64,000 nucleotides of DNA from Lepidostoma basale (Eukaryota; Arthropoda; Insecta; Trichoptera; Lepidostomatidae): NCBI GenBank assembly GCA_022606425.2, contig JAHDVF020000591.1, forward strand, positions 1 through 64,000, read 5' to 3'. Positions 29,977 to 40,604 of this stretch are shown here, piece by piece. Under the pieces are notes generated by a model. That model saw only the letters and a list, made by a program, of their open reading frames with translations. It did not search any database and had not been told where the DNA came from. Numbering within the stretch: the first letter of the stretch is position 1; every line of letters starts with the position of its first letter. Both the position numbers and the translations under genes were made by a program.

Positions 29977-30361
29977 CGTCACCTGAGAGTAAGAAGGTTC
30001 CAACTGACAAAAGTAAAAAGCTGAGAAAAATGAAGTCAAAGTTTTATTAGTTTCGGGTGTGTATCTTGGAATAAAGGGGTTTTATTCCAATTTCCAGAGA
30101 TTTTTTTACCGAGAAACGTGTAAATTTTGTCTGGCAACAGTTGGAATAATAAAGTTCTGAGTTTAAATGAATCCTTCTTCAGTGAATCGTGTGTTTTGAA
30201 TAATCAGATGGAACTTGATTATTTTTGTAACATCAAAATGACGATACTTCTACATGTTTTTTTTAATTGTACGTATAGATAAGGTTAGTAAGAACCCTTT
30301 TCACGAAAAAAAGCCAAATGTGAAATTTTGTTAGTTGGAACCCTCTTACTCTCAGGTGACG
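29977..30361. mobile_element. 385 bp MITE with 36 bp terminal inverted repeats
   Basis: The ends begin CGTCACCTGAGAGTAAGAAG and are inverted copies over about 36 bases (29977-30012 and 30326-30361) with few differences. The flanks read AATAT and ATATG, so ATAT may be a short target duplication or part of the repeat. It lies inside an HHR-P fold-back, split at 29976/30362 (AAGGCGAAATAT ... GTTCCCATAAAAT). No ORF. Confidence 0.65.
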
Positions 30362-30429
30362 ATATGCTGTTCCCATAAAATACAACAAAACTTCTAGAAA
30401 ATGGGAGTTTTTATTTGTTATTATTAAGA

Positions 30430-30935
30430 TGAAATTAATTTCCAGAATTAACTTACATTATATTAAATTATTAGCTTGAATTTGTATTGATTTTAACGAT
30501 CGGTACTGAGATAAAACATTATAAAACAAAGAAACCTTGTTTTTGTTCTTTGCCTCTCGCAATTGGCTACTCACACAGTTCTCTTGCAGTCATTAACATC
30601 AATCGAAATGATTATCACACGAGAGAAGATGCTGGTCGGTGATAAGGATTGTAATATTATATTTCCTATGAAGTGTTAAAGTCGTGACCAGCGCTGAAAG
30701 GGTTCGCGTCGAGAATTTTTATTTATTGACGTCTCATTTGTAGATATCTTAAAAGCTGGGAGCCAGACAGGTTTTTAAAAAGAAGTTAAGCGGAAATAAA
30801 TAAATATGTAATTTAAAAAAAAATCAACGTTTAATTTAGTAGTATTTATATATGTACTTATTTCATTTTATTTGTACCCAAACAGAATATCTATCATAAA
30901 ACTATTATATATTAAATAAATAAAAAAGACCTTCT
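30430..30935. other. unassigned spacer
   Basis: AT-rich, with a GC-richer patch at 30560-30640. No ORF of note, no repeat recognised. Confidence 0.3.
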
Positions 30936-30939
30936 TCTA

Positions 30940-31170
30940 TCGACCCTTATGCATGGAAGCGAAGCATGGGACTGGTAAAAGAATAATGAAAGTATAATAA
31001 ATGCAGTAGAAATTAGATCTCTTATACTCGTACTCTGTGTATGATAGAGTGTTGAATGAAAATATAAGACGTGAACGCGGTGCGAATAATGGTGTTATGA
31101 ACAAAATAATGAAAGGATCATTAAGATAGTTTGTACATATGGAAAGAATGGTAAAATATATATATGTTAT
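30940..31170 (+). mobile_element. LINE-W fragment, 5' part
   Basis: Reads TLMHGSEAWDW (30948-30980), then EIRSLI..CV, RVLNENIRRERGANNGVMNK and KGSLR. It stops near 31170 in AT-rich sequence. Confidence 0.7.
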
Positions 31171-31384
31171 AATTATTATAATTATGTCATCCAGAATATG
31201 GCATCGAGTTGCCGAAACTGGTCGAATCTGTAACGTTAAGTGGATATAACTAAGTATATTTTGTATTTAAAAATATATTAATCATCTTAATGACGCTTTT
31301 ATCGATGATCATGATGATGATGATTTATATAGCGCCATTTTTGTGAGAGATTCACTTCAAGGGTGCTCAACGTCCGGAAGCTTC

Positions 31385-31660
31385 TTTTATAAAGAAAATC
31401 AAATGATTTTACTGAAATCTCTTAATGGAAGTTCATTTTAAATAATAATTAAATAAAACGATGTTTTTTAACTACCTCCACTTTTGTCTTTATTTAGACA
31501 GCGACCGGTTTCGCCAGGCTCGCTGGCATCGACAGACTGGTAGTTGATGACCAGGTAGTGGTTGACCAGTCTGTCGATGCCAGCGAGCCTGGCGAAACCG
31601 GTCGCTGTCTAAATAAAGACAAAAGTGGAAGTAGTTAAAAAACATCGTTTTATTCAATTA
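31385..31660. repeat. HHR-C palindromic element, best copy
   Basis: Arms 31440-31550 and 31555-31660 are near-perfect inverted copies. Minus motif 31503-31535 and plus motif 31571-31603 both read CTGTCGA, T, GCCAG-CGAGC-CTGGC, GAAAC, CG, GTC. Outer left flank GATTTTACTGAAATCTCTTA. Arms nearly identical, so relatively young. Confidence 0.75.
31571..31603 (+). ncRNA. hammerhead-like motif, family C, core-altered
   Basis: The layout is hammerhead-like with intact stem II, GAAAC and GTC, and stem III is the self-complementary ACCGGT. The core reads CTGTCGA; the base at the fourth core position is T where hammerheads need A. The change is in nearly all family C copies, so activity is doubtful. 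Confidence 0.4.
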
Positions 31661-31664
31661 TTAA

Positions 31665-32235
31665 TTAAAAAGGCAAGTTTTCAGAGAGCTTCTGAACACT
31701 CCTTCGTCGTCTTGATTGCGGATATTGTAGGGCAGCCTGTTCCACGCCGTCGGTCCCGCGATGCCAAAAGCATTATTATTATGTTCAAAACATTTATTTA
31801 TTTATGTAACATTGTACATTAAGTTCTTCATTTTTATAAAACTAAAAAAATACAAATTAATATAAACTAGTAATGCAAGCAGTGTACACGTAAGCAGTGA
31901 TAAAATAAATATTTCGAAATTGACTGCGAAATTTAACACAACCATTAAAATGTACAAAGGCGAAAAAGAAGCATCGAATCGGCGTTCTGTTTGAAAATAA
32001 TGCAAGGGAATGTAACATTTAATGACCTACAAATACTATGACTAACGCTAAATTACAGTGTACGGCAAATAAGCGGTCTCTTGAGAAAATAATACTGCTA
32101 ATTCTCTTTTGCGTCTTGCATAGCTTTATTGCGAAATCCCAATACGGTTTTATCGCATATTGGAAAATATGTGCCTACATGGAATTTAGATATTTATATC
32201 CGATTCCATTATATAAATCAATTTTGTAATAATCC
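31665..32235. other. unassigned spacer
   Basis: ORFs of 60-70 codons on both strands lack domains. Near 31735-31760 there is a GC-richer patch. No repeat recognised. Confidence 0.3.
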
Positions 32236-32257
32236 ACCAGCACAGTGTCAGAAACAA

Positions 32258-32336
32258 TTTTATTATTATTATTATTATTATTTTATTTTTTATTTTTATT
32301 ATTATTATTTTATTTTTTATTTTTATGATTATTATT

Positions 32337-32371
<35 letters not shown>

Positions 32372-32378
32372 CATTATT
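32258..32378 (+). repeat. (TTA)n and related microsatellite
   Basis: Mostly TTATTATTA with TTTTA interruptions. It sits directly 5' of a truncated SINE-L. Confidence 0.85.
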
Positions 32379-32384
32379 AATATT

Positions 32385-32540
32385 ATGCCTATTGGTGGCG
32401 ATGAGGTTCACAACCCATCACACCGCGTCTCCCGCGGGAGAAAAGAGAAGGATGGAGTGCCGCATCGGTTAAAATGTGACAGTCCATTCTTTCTGTCTAC
32501 CCCTCCGAGGAGACGGCGTGATGGTTAGTTAGTTAGTTTA
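32385..32540 (+). mobile_element. SINE-L, 3' half
   Basis: Contains CCTATTGGTGGCGATGAGGT, CTCCCGCGGGAGAAAAGAGA and the terminal block CCATTCTTTCTGTCTACCCC, then TTAGTTAGTTAG. The AT-rich body is replaced by the microsatellite. Confidence 0.75.
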
Positions 32541-32607
32541 GTTTATAATTATTTTGTTGAATCGCTCTTTACATCATTACATCGCGAGGCAAATCGATGT
32601 AAAGGTT

Positions 32608-32762
32608 ATAGCTATCATTATGATTTTTATTACATATGATAGGTAGCTAATTTAATTTTATTGTCACGTGACAATAAAATGGCACACTGCCATCGCCGGG
32701 AATCGAACCCGGAACCTACGGTGTGGCAGTCAAAGCACTCACCCCTCGGTCATGAAGATCGT
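32608..32762 (-). mobile_element. SINE-T1 copy with internal deletion
   Basis: The B box is intact (GGTTCGATTCC, from 32700-32710 on minus). The central CTACACCAGA segment is lost and TGTCACGTGACA forms a short palindrome in its place. Flanks: 32580-32600 AT-rich. Confidence 0.7.
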
Positions 32763-32920
32763 CATTATTTAATATTCATTATGAATAGGCAAAACCCGAA
32801 TGTCATCAAGAAAAAGTACGAGAATATTTTGAATACAAGAGAACAAGAGAGTAATCCTAAATGCACACGATGCGTATGCCCGAGAACGCTTCTGGATTAT
32901 TTTGAATATTATTCTGATTA
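32763..32920. other. unassigned spacer
   Basis: A plus frame continues from the SINE but has no domain. Confidence 0.25.
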
Positions 32921-32924
32921 TATC

Positions 32925-33444
32925 TCGAGGCCTGCGGCTTTAACCTCATCCTGGAGGGCTCTTCTCCAGGTGGCTCTTGGTTTGTCTCGTTTTCTCTTTC
33001 CCCCCATAGGTGACCAGTCTAGTGCACCCTGAGCGATGCAGGCTGGGTTCCGTCTAAGAGTATGACCGATGCACAGCCATTTGCGTCTAGCGACTTGTTC
33101 TCTAATAGGCTGTTCGCCTGTCATGGTTCAGAGAACGGAATTTGATACTGTTTGGGGCCAATAGATCTTGAATATTGAGTGAAGGCGCCTATTTATAAAC
33201 ACTGGAGTTTTCCAATAACGTCCGCGGTAGATTTTCAAGTCTCACATTCGCACGGTAGTACGCTTTTAACGCTACTGCTGAATATTTGGAGCTTGAGCTT
33301 TCTCGAAATGATACTGGAATGCCATACAGGGCGAAACATTGCGAAAGCTCTCTTTGCCTTGTTGAGTCTGCTGGCTACATCTTCCTCCGTACCTCCCGAG
33401 CCTGCTATCATACTACCGAGGTAGCAAAAGCTGGCCGTGGTCAC
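32925..33444 (-). pseudogene. LINE-G reverse transcriptase C-terminus
   Basis: Minus frames read FCYLGSMIAGSGGTEEDVAS, RLNKAKRAFAMFRPVWHSSI, SRKLKLQIFSSSVKSVL, then a frameshifted link, MTGEQPIREQVARRKWLCIG, HTLRRNPACIAQGALDWSPM, KRDKPRATWRRALQDEVKAA. YLGS.I...G....D...R...A..AF is the segment after the RT domain of RTE-type LINEs. The YADD motif is upstream of the truncation. Frame changes near 33230 and 33124 show it is dead. Confidence 0.8.
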
Positions 33445-33770
33445 GGGGAATGATATAAACTAACCAAAATTATTACAAAATGACTGCAAGAACGAATTAC
33501 AATACATAACTTAGTACCAGGGACATAAGGGGACACAGGGACACAATATTATTTGGAAATAATTTTTAGAAACATCTAAAAATCTGTGTAATACAATATA
33601 ACATACAATATCATAATTATACATCGCTTATTTTTTATCAGAGGTATACAACCCCACGCCCCGAGTATAATTAAGTGACTCAAACCTAATATATTGACAT
33701 AAGGAGATCGTGATTTGTATATGAAGTAAAAAAAAGTGACATAGATCAGCTGTGAGATGTACCACATGAC
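33445..33770. other. unassigned spacer before candidate exon
   Basis: AT-rich until about 33768, where a CpG-richer segment begins (GCCGCCGCGGGCTTTCACAG). No transposon family recognised, which sets it apart from the surroundings. Confidence 0.3.
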
Positions 33771-33844
33771 AGCCGCCGCGGGCTTTCACAGCCAACTTCA
33801 CTACGCCGCGACTGCCGCTACGTTCACCCCGCTCGCAGCGCACC

Positions 33845-33872
33845 ATGGCGGATTCCACAGTAACTACTGGAT
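33845..33872 (+). CDS. candidate host gene, first coding exon
   Basis: ATG at 33845 in a good context (CGCACCATGGCG) within a CpG-richer stretch (33770-33850). Nine codons (MADSTVTTG plus one base) end at a strong donor (GAT then GTAAGA). Joined to the exon at 34508-34541 via the AG at 34506-34507 the frame stays open: MADSTVTTGYEVGNPTSVNA, then R. Using the earlier AG (34492-34493) would give an immediate stop. No family recognised; the rest of the gene would lie downstream, possibly beyond repeats. Confidence 0.4.
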
Positions 33873-34507
33873 GTAAGATTTCATTTAATTTGAAAATCGT
33901 TCTTATATTGTTTTTGTTCGTTGTTGTACTTACTGTTTTATTTGTTCCTAGGAATTTATTGCATATTACAAATAGATGAATCCAACTTATTTACGAGTTA
34001 ATTATTCTACTTTAATTTTCTAAATGATTTTCTCACCTCGTCCATATTTGTACCATACATTTTCCTTAAATCGTCTGATTTTGTTCGTCTGACTTCACAA
34101 CTTTCTTACCAATTTATATGGTATTTTTCAATTGTATTTTAATTCGCCAAAAATATATACCAGTAAATATTTTTTTTAGCTGTTACAATATATAAAAGTA
34201 AAATATTTTTTTAAAAGATACAAATCAACTTTGAAAGCGCGTTTTGATAACAAATGTCTTGTTGATAGCCAATATTATGAATTATTGGAATATGTGGGTA
34301 TACTATCATTGTTAACATCTGTTAATATAAGATGGAGTGACCACGCAATATAAAATAAAAAACGCTATATATAAATAAAAATGTTAAAAGTACAAATTTG
34401 ACAGATTTGTAAACGTTGATTTGTGTAAAAAAATTCTCAGAGGAAGTACGCGATTTTTGAAAAGATATTGAAATATTTATTTTGTTGTTTCAGGAAACCC
34501 TCTGTAG
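33873..34507 (+). other. candidate first intron
   Basis: 635 bases, AT-rich and without any transposon family of this window. That is unusual here and fits an intron near a promoter. Confidence 0.35.
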
Positions 34508-34541
34508 ATGAAGTCGGAAATCCAACGTCAGTAAACGCACG
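34508..34541 (+). CDS. candidate host gene, second coding exon
   Basis: Preceded by a pyrimidine-rich tract and AG (TGTTGTTTCAGG...CTGTAG) and followed by the strong donor GTGAGT (34542-34547). The 34 bases continue the frame from the exon at 33845-33872 and end in phase 2. The acceptor used is the second AG, 14 bases after the first, so the call depends on acceptor choice. A third exon is not found in the window. Confidence 0.4.
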
Positions 34542-34549
34542 GTGAGTGC

Positions 34550-35574
<1,025 letters not shown>

Positions 35575-35595
<21 letters not shown>

Positions 35596-35795
35596 GAAAG
35601 GTATAGAATATTGTTATAGCTATCATAGTGATTCTCGTGACATGTGATAGGTAGCTAATCTATCGCCATTTTATTGTCACGTGAATTCTACACCAGATCA
35701 TAGACAGTGTGACAATCAAACTGCCCTCGCCGGGAATCGAACCCAGAACCTTCGGGGTGGCAGTCAATGCACTTACCACGAAGGTTGTCAACTAT
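35575..35795 (-). mobile_element. SINE-T1 copy joined to LINE-Y
   Basis: Minus strand: A-box side ends near 35790, B box GGTTCGATTCC (damaged to GGGTTCGATTCCC context near 35735-35750), body AATTCACGTGACAATAAAAT, then GATAGCTATAACAATATTC and ATTTGGCTCATGCTGTCACG leading into LINE-Y. The GGCTCATGCTGTC block is shared with the SINE-T1 copy at 20390. An ACGAAGGTTGTCAAC string occurs twice at its head (35778-35792 and 35811-35825). Confidence 0.75.
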
Positions 35796-35829
35796 TTCAT
35801 GGTTGTCATACGAAGGTTGTCAACAATGT

Positions 35830-36420
35830 TAAAGTGTGGCAGTTCAAATGTTCCTGGGATGGAAACCGACATAAATTCGATAATTTTACTTCGATTACCC
35901 TGGGGTGTTTTTGATACAAACGTTAATTTTATAATGATGCATCCTTGTGCAATATCGTTTGATTTGATTTTGAAAAGTTTTATAAAACAGAATCAAGAAA
36001 CTTCCATCAACCTGGTTCTTCCATTATATTTCATCATATAATACAACTTCTATACCTTGACACGATCGAATAAAATAAATAAGAAACATCTTGAAGCGAA
36101 TAAACTAGTGAGAGGGATGGTTTATTTAGACACCCCGACGTATTTTCTCGGTCCGAAAGCTAATATGATTAGGGATGATTTCCGGCCAATATTTATATTT
36201 AGGGTTGCTCTGAATCGCCACAATTGTGACCATTGAAGGGGTGCTGGAATTGGAAACTCTCGAAATAGAATCGTACAACGAATTTCTTCATATTACAATT
36301 TCCCTATTCATTTAAAGCAATTTGTTTTAAGTGCTTTTTATTATAAAAATAATTTATTTTGTTTCATATCAAATATGTACTTAACTCTTCATTATATGAC
36401 TTGTAGAAACATTGATTTAA
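35830..36420. other. unassigned spacer
   Basis: A 110-codon plus frame (35709-36041) begins inside the SINE and has no domain. No repeat family seen up to 36428. Confidence 0.3.
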
Positions 36421-36428
36421 GTTATTTA

Positions 36429-36680
36429 CGAGGGTTGTCCGTAAAATAAGTTTCCCTGTTTGCCACGGGCGCGCGGATCGCTGTTACGTGCGATCCGGCA
36501 ACACTGGATCGTAGCTTGGTCTTCCCCTTCCACATCCCCACCCAGCCGAACTCGCTGCGACGCTCAGTGTCGGTTTGGCAGTCGTAAAGAATTTTTTCCA
36601 ATGATGTATTTCTCGTTGTAAATAAAAATGGTTTTCATTGTGAAAAAAAAAAGCGAAACTTATTTTACGGACAACCCTCG
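36429..36680. mobile_element. 252 bp mariner-type MITE, TA TSD
   Basis: Perfect 26 bp terminal inverted repeats (36429-36454 and 36655-36680; the end begins CGAGGGTTGTCCGTAAAATA), flanked by TA on both sides (36427-36428 and 36681-36682). That size and target fit a Tc1/mariner-derived MITE. The internal half (36465-36590) is GC-rich (GGCGCGCGGATCG). No ORF. Confidence 0.85.
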
Positions 36681-36701
36681 TATTTATTTTGCTTATAACT
36701 A

Positions 36702-36970
36702 TCTTTACGTATATAATTCTTCTGTACGGGCGTATGTAGTTGAACTTCTCCTAAAAGGCTGGACCGATTTTGAATACATTTTTGTGTGTGTTTGAGTAGG
36801 TCCCTGGATGGTTTAGATTTACAATAGGACCCGGTCGTTGACCGTGAAGTGTCAAATATCATTTGGTGTATAGTTGATCGAAAATTCGAATATCGAAAAA
36901 ATGTTTGCTGAACCAGTTTATAGCAAGCAAGCCAACTTTCGGGCAGGACAACGACTGTCGGGTCCGCTAG
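36702..36970 (+). mobile_element. 269 bp mini-Helitron
   Basis: Starts TCTTTACGTATATAATTC after A, ends GGACAACGACTGTCGGGTCC then GCTAG before T. This meets the Helitron signature: 5' TC, 3' CTRR with a terminal GGAC/GTCC hairpin, insertion between A and T with no duplication. It contains GGCTGGACCGATTTTGAATA, familiar from lepidopteran mini-Helitrons. Non-autonomous. Confidence 0.75.
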
Positions 36971-37154
36971 TATACATATAAAGATAAAAATGCGTTTGTG
37001 GCAAATTTTCTAGAAAGGTAAATTTGATGATATGTCATAATATATTTATTTATTACATAAAATAAATGATTGATAATGAATTTTTTCTATTTATTTGAAA
37101 ACATCGTTTTTTTAAACACAAAATGTGTCTGAAAAACTGACAGTAACCGATGCA

Positions 37155-37275
37155 GGTAATGGGATATCTTAAAAGGTGGATGGGAATGTAGAGTGTAGCG
37201 TACATCAATAATATAAATGAAATTGAAATATTCTGTACAAATATAAGTAGATTTTTTGGTATGAGCAAATTTCCT
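37155..37275 (+). repeat. single dispersed monomer of the 138 bp satellite
   Basis: GTGGATGGGAATGTAGAGTG, TAGCGTACATCAATAATATA and AATGAAATTGAAATATTCTG match the unit of the tandem array at 52885-53460. Confidence 0.7.
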
Positions 37276-38010
37276 ACATTATTAAAAAAATATTTAAGGT
37301 GGCTTAATATTATAAATTGTTAACAATAATTTAGGGGCAGAAAAAAACAATTATATGTGTTGGTATCTGGAAATAATTTAATGAGTTAACGCTTCAAAAA
37401 ATAAAATTTAGATTCTAGATAAATTAATTAACGTGGAATTAAACAAATTATCATATAAAAATATATCATTCAGCTAATCATAATGTTCTATCTTGCACAG
37501 GTGTATAACTCTCATCCCTTAGCTTTCAATTCGAGCACCCACTAAATGTTCTCTCGCCGTTTCTAATTGAGGATTATTAGGGGATGACCAGCGGAAAAGG
37601 GGCTACCTGCAAGCGGACGCGGACTATAACCGCCCTTATTCTTTCACCCCTACTAACCTACGCTCCCACAAAGGCCGAGGATTAAAGCTGACTCAATCAC
37701 GAATTAAATTCTTACGTTGTAGCTAAATCTAAGCTACAATAAATCCATCTAAATAAGAATTTACACATACACATTCGACATCTCTATTTTGCATCAATTT
37801 AAAAAAATAAAAATAAATGTTATCGCTAAGTGAAATATCTTATTTTTCTTCTTCAATGGCTCTACATACCATATATTATAGAATATTGGTCTTCATTATT
37901 CTTTACCTCTAACTTTACACTTGTAGCAATTTCGTAGCAAGTGAAATATGTCAAAATAAAGTTTAAAAAAACACACATATTACATTTATTAGCTAAAGTT
38001 TTGTATTTTC
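37276..38010. other. unassigned spacer
   Basis: 37495-37690 is of higher complexity (GGGGATGACCAGCGGAAAAG) and may be unique sequence. No ORF, splice pair or repeat found. Confidence 0.3.
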
Positions 38011-38024
38011 GTGTTTATTTTTAA

Positions 38025-38365
38025 TTATTTCACATATACCTTCTTTACTATTCTGTCTTCATTCATTCTTTCCATGTGTCCAAACCAACTAAAGGAGCCT
38101 TTCAATATATTGTTCATAACATTTTCATTCGCACCGCATTCGCTTTTTATATTTGTGAACGGAGCTAGGAATAGAGGAAGGCCGAGGAAAACGAGGTAAT
38201 CAATCAAATATTAAATGTCGGTCGCGAGGAGACGGAGAAATCGACGTGTGTGCACGATACGATGTTTGAATGTTGAGAAAGCTAGAGAAGTATGTCAAGA
38301 CAGAACGGTGTGGCGGTCAATTTTCCTGCCTACCCCTCTGGGGAGACGGCGTGATGGTTAGTTAG
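38025..38365. mobile_element. two LINE-W fragments head to head
   Basis: 38025-38155 on minus encodes SECGANENVMNNILKGSFSW, FGHMERMNEDRIVKKVYVK. From 38155 on plus, NRGRPRKTR, CGGTCGCGAGGAGACGGAGA, CTGCCTACCCCTCTGGGGAG and TTAGTTAG run to the 3' tail at 38357-38367. The join is in the NGARNRGRP region. Confidence 0.75.
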
Positions 38366-38404
38366 TTTTTATTTTTTTATTACTTTAAACTTCGACGTAC
38401 AACG

Positions 38405-38500
38405 TTTTACCGATGTTTGACAGAATTTCAAATGTTGATATGAGGAAGAAATGTAGAGCGGGAGAAAGCATTATGAACAAAATAATGAAAAGATAAAGAT
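38405..38500 (+). mobile_element. LINE-W internal scrap
   Basis: GATGTTTGACAGAATTTCAA, ATGTTGATATGAGGAAG and GAGCGGGAGAAAGCATTATG encode DRISNVDMRKKCRAGESIMN. No tail. Confidence 0.65.
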
Positions 38501-38619
38501 AAAATGTAATTTGATAACTTTTCTAGAAAACAGGCGTTTTCATTCCTATCAATTTAAAAAAAAAAAAAATGATATTTATTGTTTAATTTAAAGCATTCAA
38601 AGGTTTTTACTTGTTTTTT

Positions 38620-38700
38620 TTTAATATGAGATTATCACCGCTGCTGTTTCGCCAACCGATGCTAGCATCATCACTTGTTACAATCAGTTGATCAGACTCA
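38620..38700 (-). repeat. HHR-A arm remnant
   Basis: GTTTCGCCAACCGATGCTAG then CATCATCACTTGTTACAA: stem II GCTAGC-ATCG-GTTGGC and GAAAC are kept, while the core reads GTGATGA and the cleavage triplet is lost. Confidence 0.55.
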
Positions 38701-38814
38701 GGCTAGAAAACGGACGCTTTCATTAATATATCGTCTTAGGCTTAATTTTTACCGTTGCTCATAAAATGTTCATAGATTTAAGTAAACTGTCTGTAATAAA
38801 AATATGTATTGGAA

Positions 38815-39160
38815 TTTATTCCGTTTATAACAATAAATAAATAAATAACATAAAATATTATTACATTTTGAATAAGTGAAGCTTTATCGATCAGGCGTTC
38901 TTGAAACAGATGTTTAGGTCAACTGTAGAATGCCCTCGGTCCAGTTGGCTTGTGAAATATTTCGTGAGGCGGCTATTGTTAATTCCGGGTTATATCTAAA
39001 GGGTAGGGGGTGCAGGGGGTTGTTATGGGCCAGACGGGCACGTATCAGGAGACGACGTGACGCTGAGGCAGTTCTCCAACTGAAATAGTGGGTCTCGGTT
39101 AACCAGGATCGGTTTATTCGATATGCGAATAAACGGAAACGAATCTTTCTTATGAAGCAT
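38815..39160 (-). mobile_element. possible LINE 3' fragment
   Basis: A minus frame (39177-38914) has LRRRLLIRARLAHN-like and NPELTIAASRNISQANWTEG segments, followed by an untranslated region and AATAAATAAATAAATAAC at about 38828-38850. The tail fits a LINE; the coding match is not secure. Confidence 0.35.
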
Positions 39161-39164
39161 TTAA

Positions 39165-39320
39165 TTTGTGGTGTCACATTATTAAAAATAATTTTAACAC
39201 ACTTTTACTAGTTTTACACGAAATCATGTTAAAATCAACCGGTTTCGCTCCCACCGGAGCTTCGTCATATTCAACAAGGTTACAAAAAGACACTGCGTCT
39301 TTTGTAACCTTGTTGAATGA
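39165..39320. repeat. HHR-H arm and adjacent hairpin
   Basis: A hammerhead-like motif (39237-39268) is followed by a strong hairpin, TTCAACAAGGTTACAAAAAG and its complement (39269-39318). LINE-W joins at about 39320. Confidence 0.5.
39237..39268 (-). ncRNA. hammerhead-ribozyme-like motif, family H
   Basis: Minus strand: ATGACGA, extra A, stem II GCTCC-GGTG-GGAGC, GAAAC, CG, GTT. The first core base is A in place of C; GTT is an allowed cleavage triplet. Different stem sequence from all other families here, same layout. Confidence 0.5.
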
Positions 39321-39324
39321 AGAA

Positions 39325-39565
39325 AGAGTGGTAGTGGATGTATGGAAGTGAAGCACGGAACTGGATAAATAAGGATGAGAGTAGAATAAATGCAGTAGAT
39401 ATGAGATCTCTAAGACGAATGTATGATATATGTATGTGTATATGATAGAGTGTTAAATGCAACTGCGTGTAGTGAATGCGGTTCGAATGAAGTTGTTATG
39501 AACAAAATAAAGAAAGGGTCGTTAAGATGATATGGACACATGGAAAGAATGAGTGAAGAAAGGAT
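39325..39565 (+). mobile_element. LINE-W internal fragment
   Basis: GGATGTATGGAAGTGAAGCA, AGTAGAATAAATGCAGTAGA and TGTTATGAACAAAATAAAGA encode MYGSEARNW, SRINAVDMRSLRR and VMNKIKKGSLR. It stops at an HHR-B arm (39566). Confidence 0.7.
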
Positions 39566-39985
39566 TTCTCTTTTTCTTTTTTATATACTTTGTATATACA
39601 ACACTAACATTAAAAAAAATAAAATTACATGGACATGTTTCGGACAACCAGTCCTTCTTCTGTGATACATATTATGAAGATACATAAAATATTTAAAATA
39701 TTATAAAATTGTTAACATGATCTGACAGATGTTATAAAGGTTTTTTTTGGAAGGTTTATGCTTTTATAACAAATATTATGATTCAATTAAAATGTTAAAA
39801 TAATAATTTAAAGTTCTTATTGGGGTTCAGGTAATAACTTAGAAAAAAGATTGTGTATCACCGAAGAAGGACTGGTTGTCCGAAACATGTCTATGTAATT
39901 TAAAATTGTTTAATGTTAGTGTTGTATATACAAAGTATATAAAAAAGAAAAAATAAATAAAGCATCTACAACACAAAGTATGGCG
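39566..39985. repeat. HHR-B palindromic element
   Basis: Outer arms 39575-39605 and 39920-39950 (ATATACTTTGTATATACAAC) inverted; inner motifs at 39632-39662 (minus, CAGAAGA core) and 39861-39891 (plus, CCGAAGA core), both with GGAC-TGGTT-GTCC, GAAAC, AT, GTC. Each core has one substitution. Right flank GCATCTACAACACAAAGTAT is the family end. Confidence 0.7.
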
Positions 39986-40200
39986 AACATAGAATAAGAA
40001 GTAAGAACTAGAACGGGTAGTACGATCAAATCAATCAATTTTAAAAAGTCGGCCACGTAAGAAGTCAGAGAAATGGACATGTATGCATGACACGATGTAT
40101 GAATGATAAGGAAACGAGAGAAGTATGTCAGGAAAGAACAATGCGGGTGTATTCTTTCTGTCTACCTCTTCAGGGTAGACGGTGTGAAGGTTAGTTAATT
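39986..40200 (+). mobile_element. LINE-W 3' end
   Basis: AGAAGTAAGAACTAGAACGG, GTCGGCCACGTAAGAAGTCA, CACGATGTATGAATGATAAG, ATTCTTTCTGTCTACCTCTT and GGTTAGTTAA. The tail is down to one or two TTAG units. Confidence 0.7.
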
Positions 40201-40204
40201 ATCT

Positions 40205-40600
40205 AAAAAAAAATAATAATATCTGAGAAAATATGAAGCGCGAAAAGATGTCTAAGAGAAGAATTTTTCTTGTAATATTTCAAATTTCGGTAGTCTCCGT
40301 GTAAAGTTAAATAAAATGTAGACCTCATAGTTTTATGAAGGCAAGTGTAAATATGAAAATACGATCTTTCGTAAACTTCATAAACTATAAATTTATTCGA
40401 GAAACAATGTCTGTCTACAGCAAATTACCATATAAGAAAAATTTAGTTTATTTTCTAAGGTTTTTTTGTAGGAATGTATCATAAAATATTATAATATTGT
40501 TTGTTATCGTTCGCGAAATACATATTTTTTTCCTAATGAGGTTTTTTCTTCAACTTCTTTTATCACTATAATATATAACTGACAATATATAATAATATAC
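40205..40600. other. unassigned AT-rich spacer
   Basis: No ORF or repeat family recognised before the tandem array at 40605. Confidence 0.3.
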
Positions 40601-40604
40601 GAGT

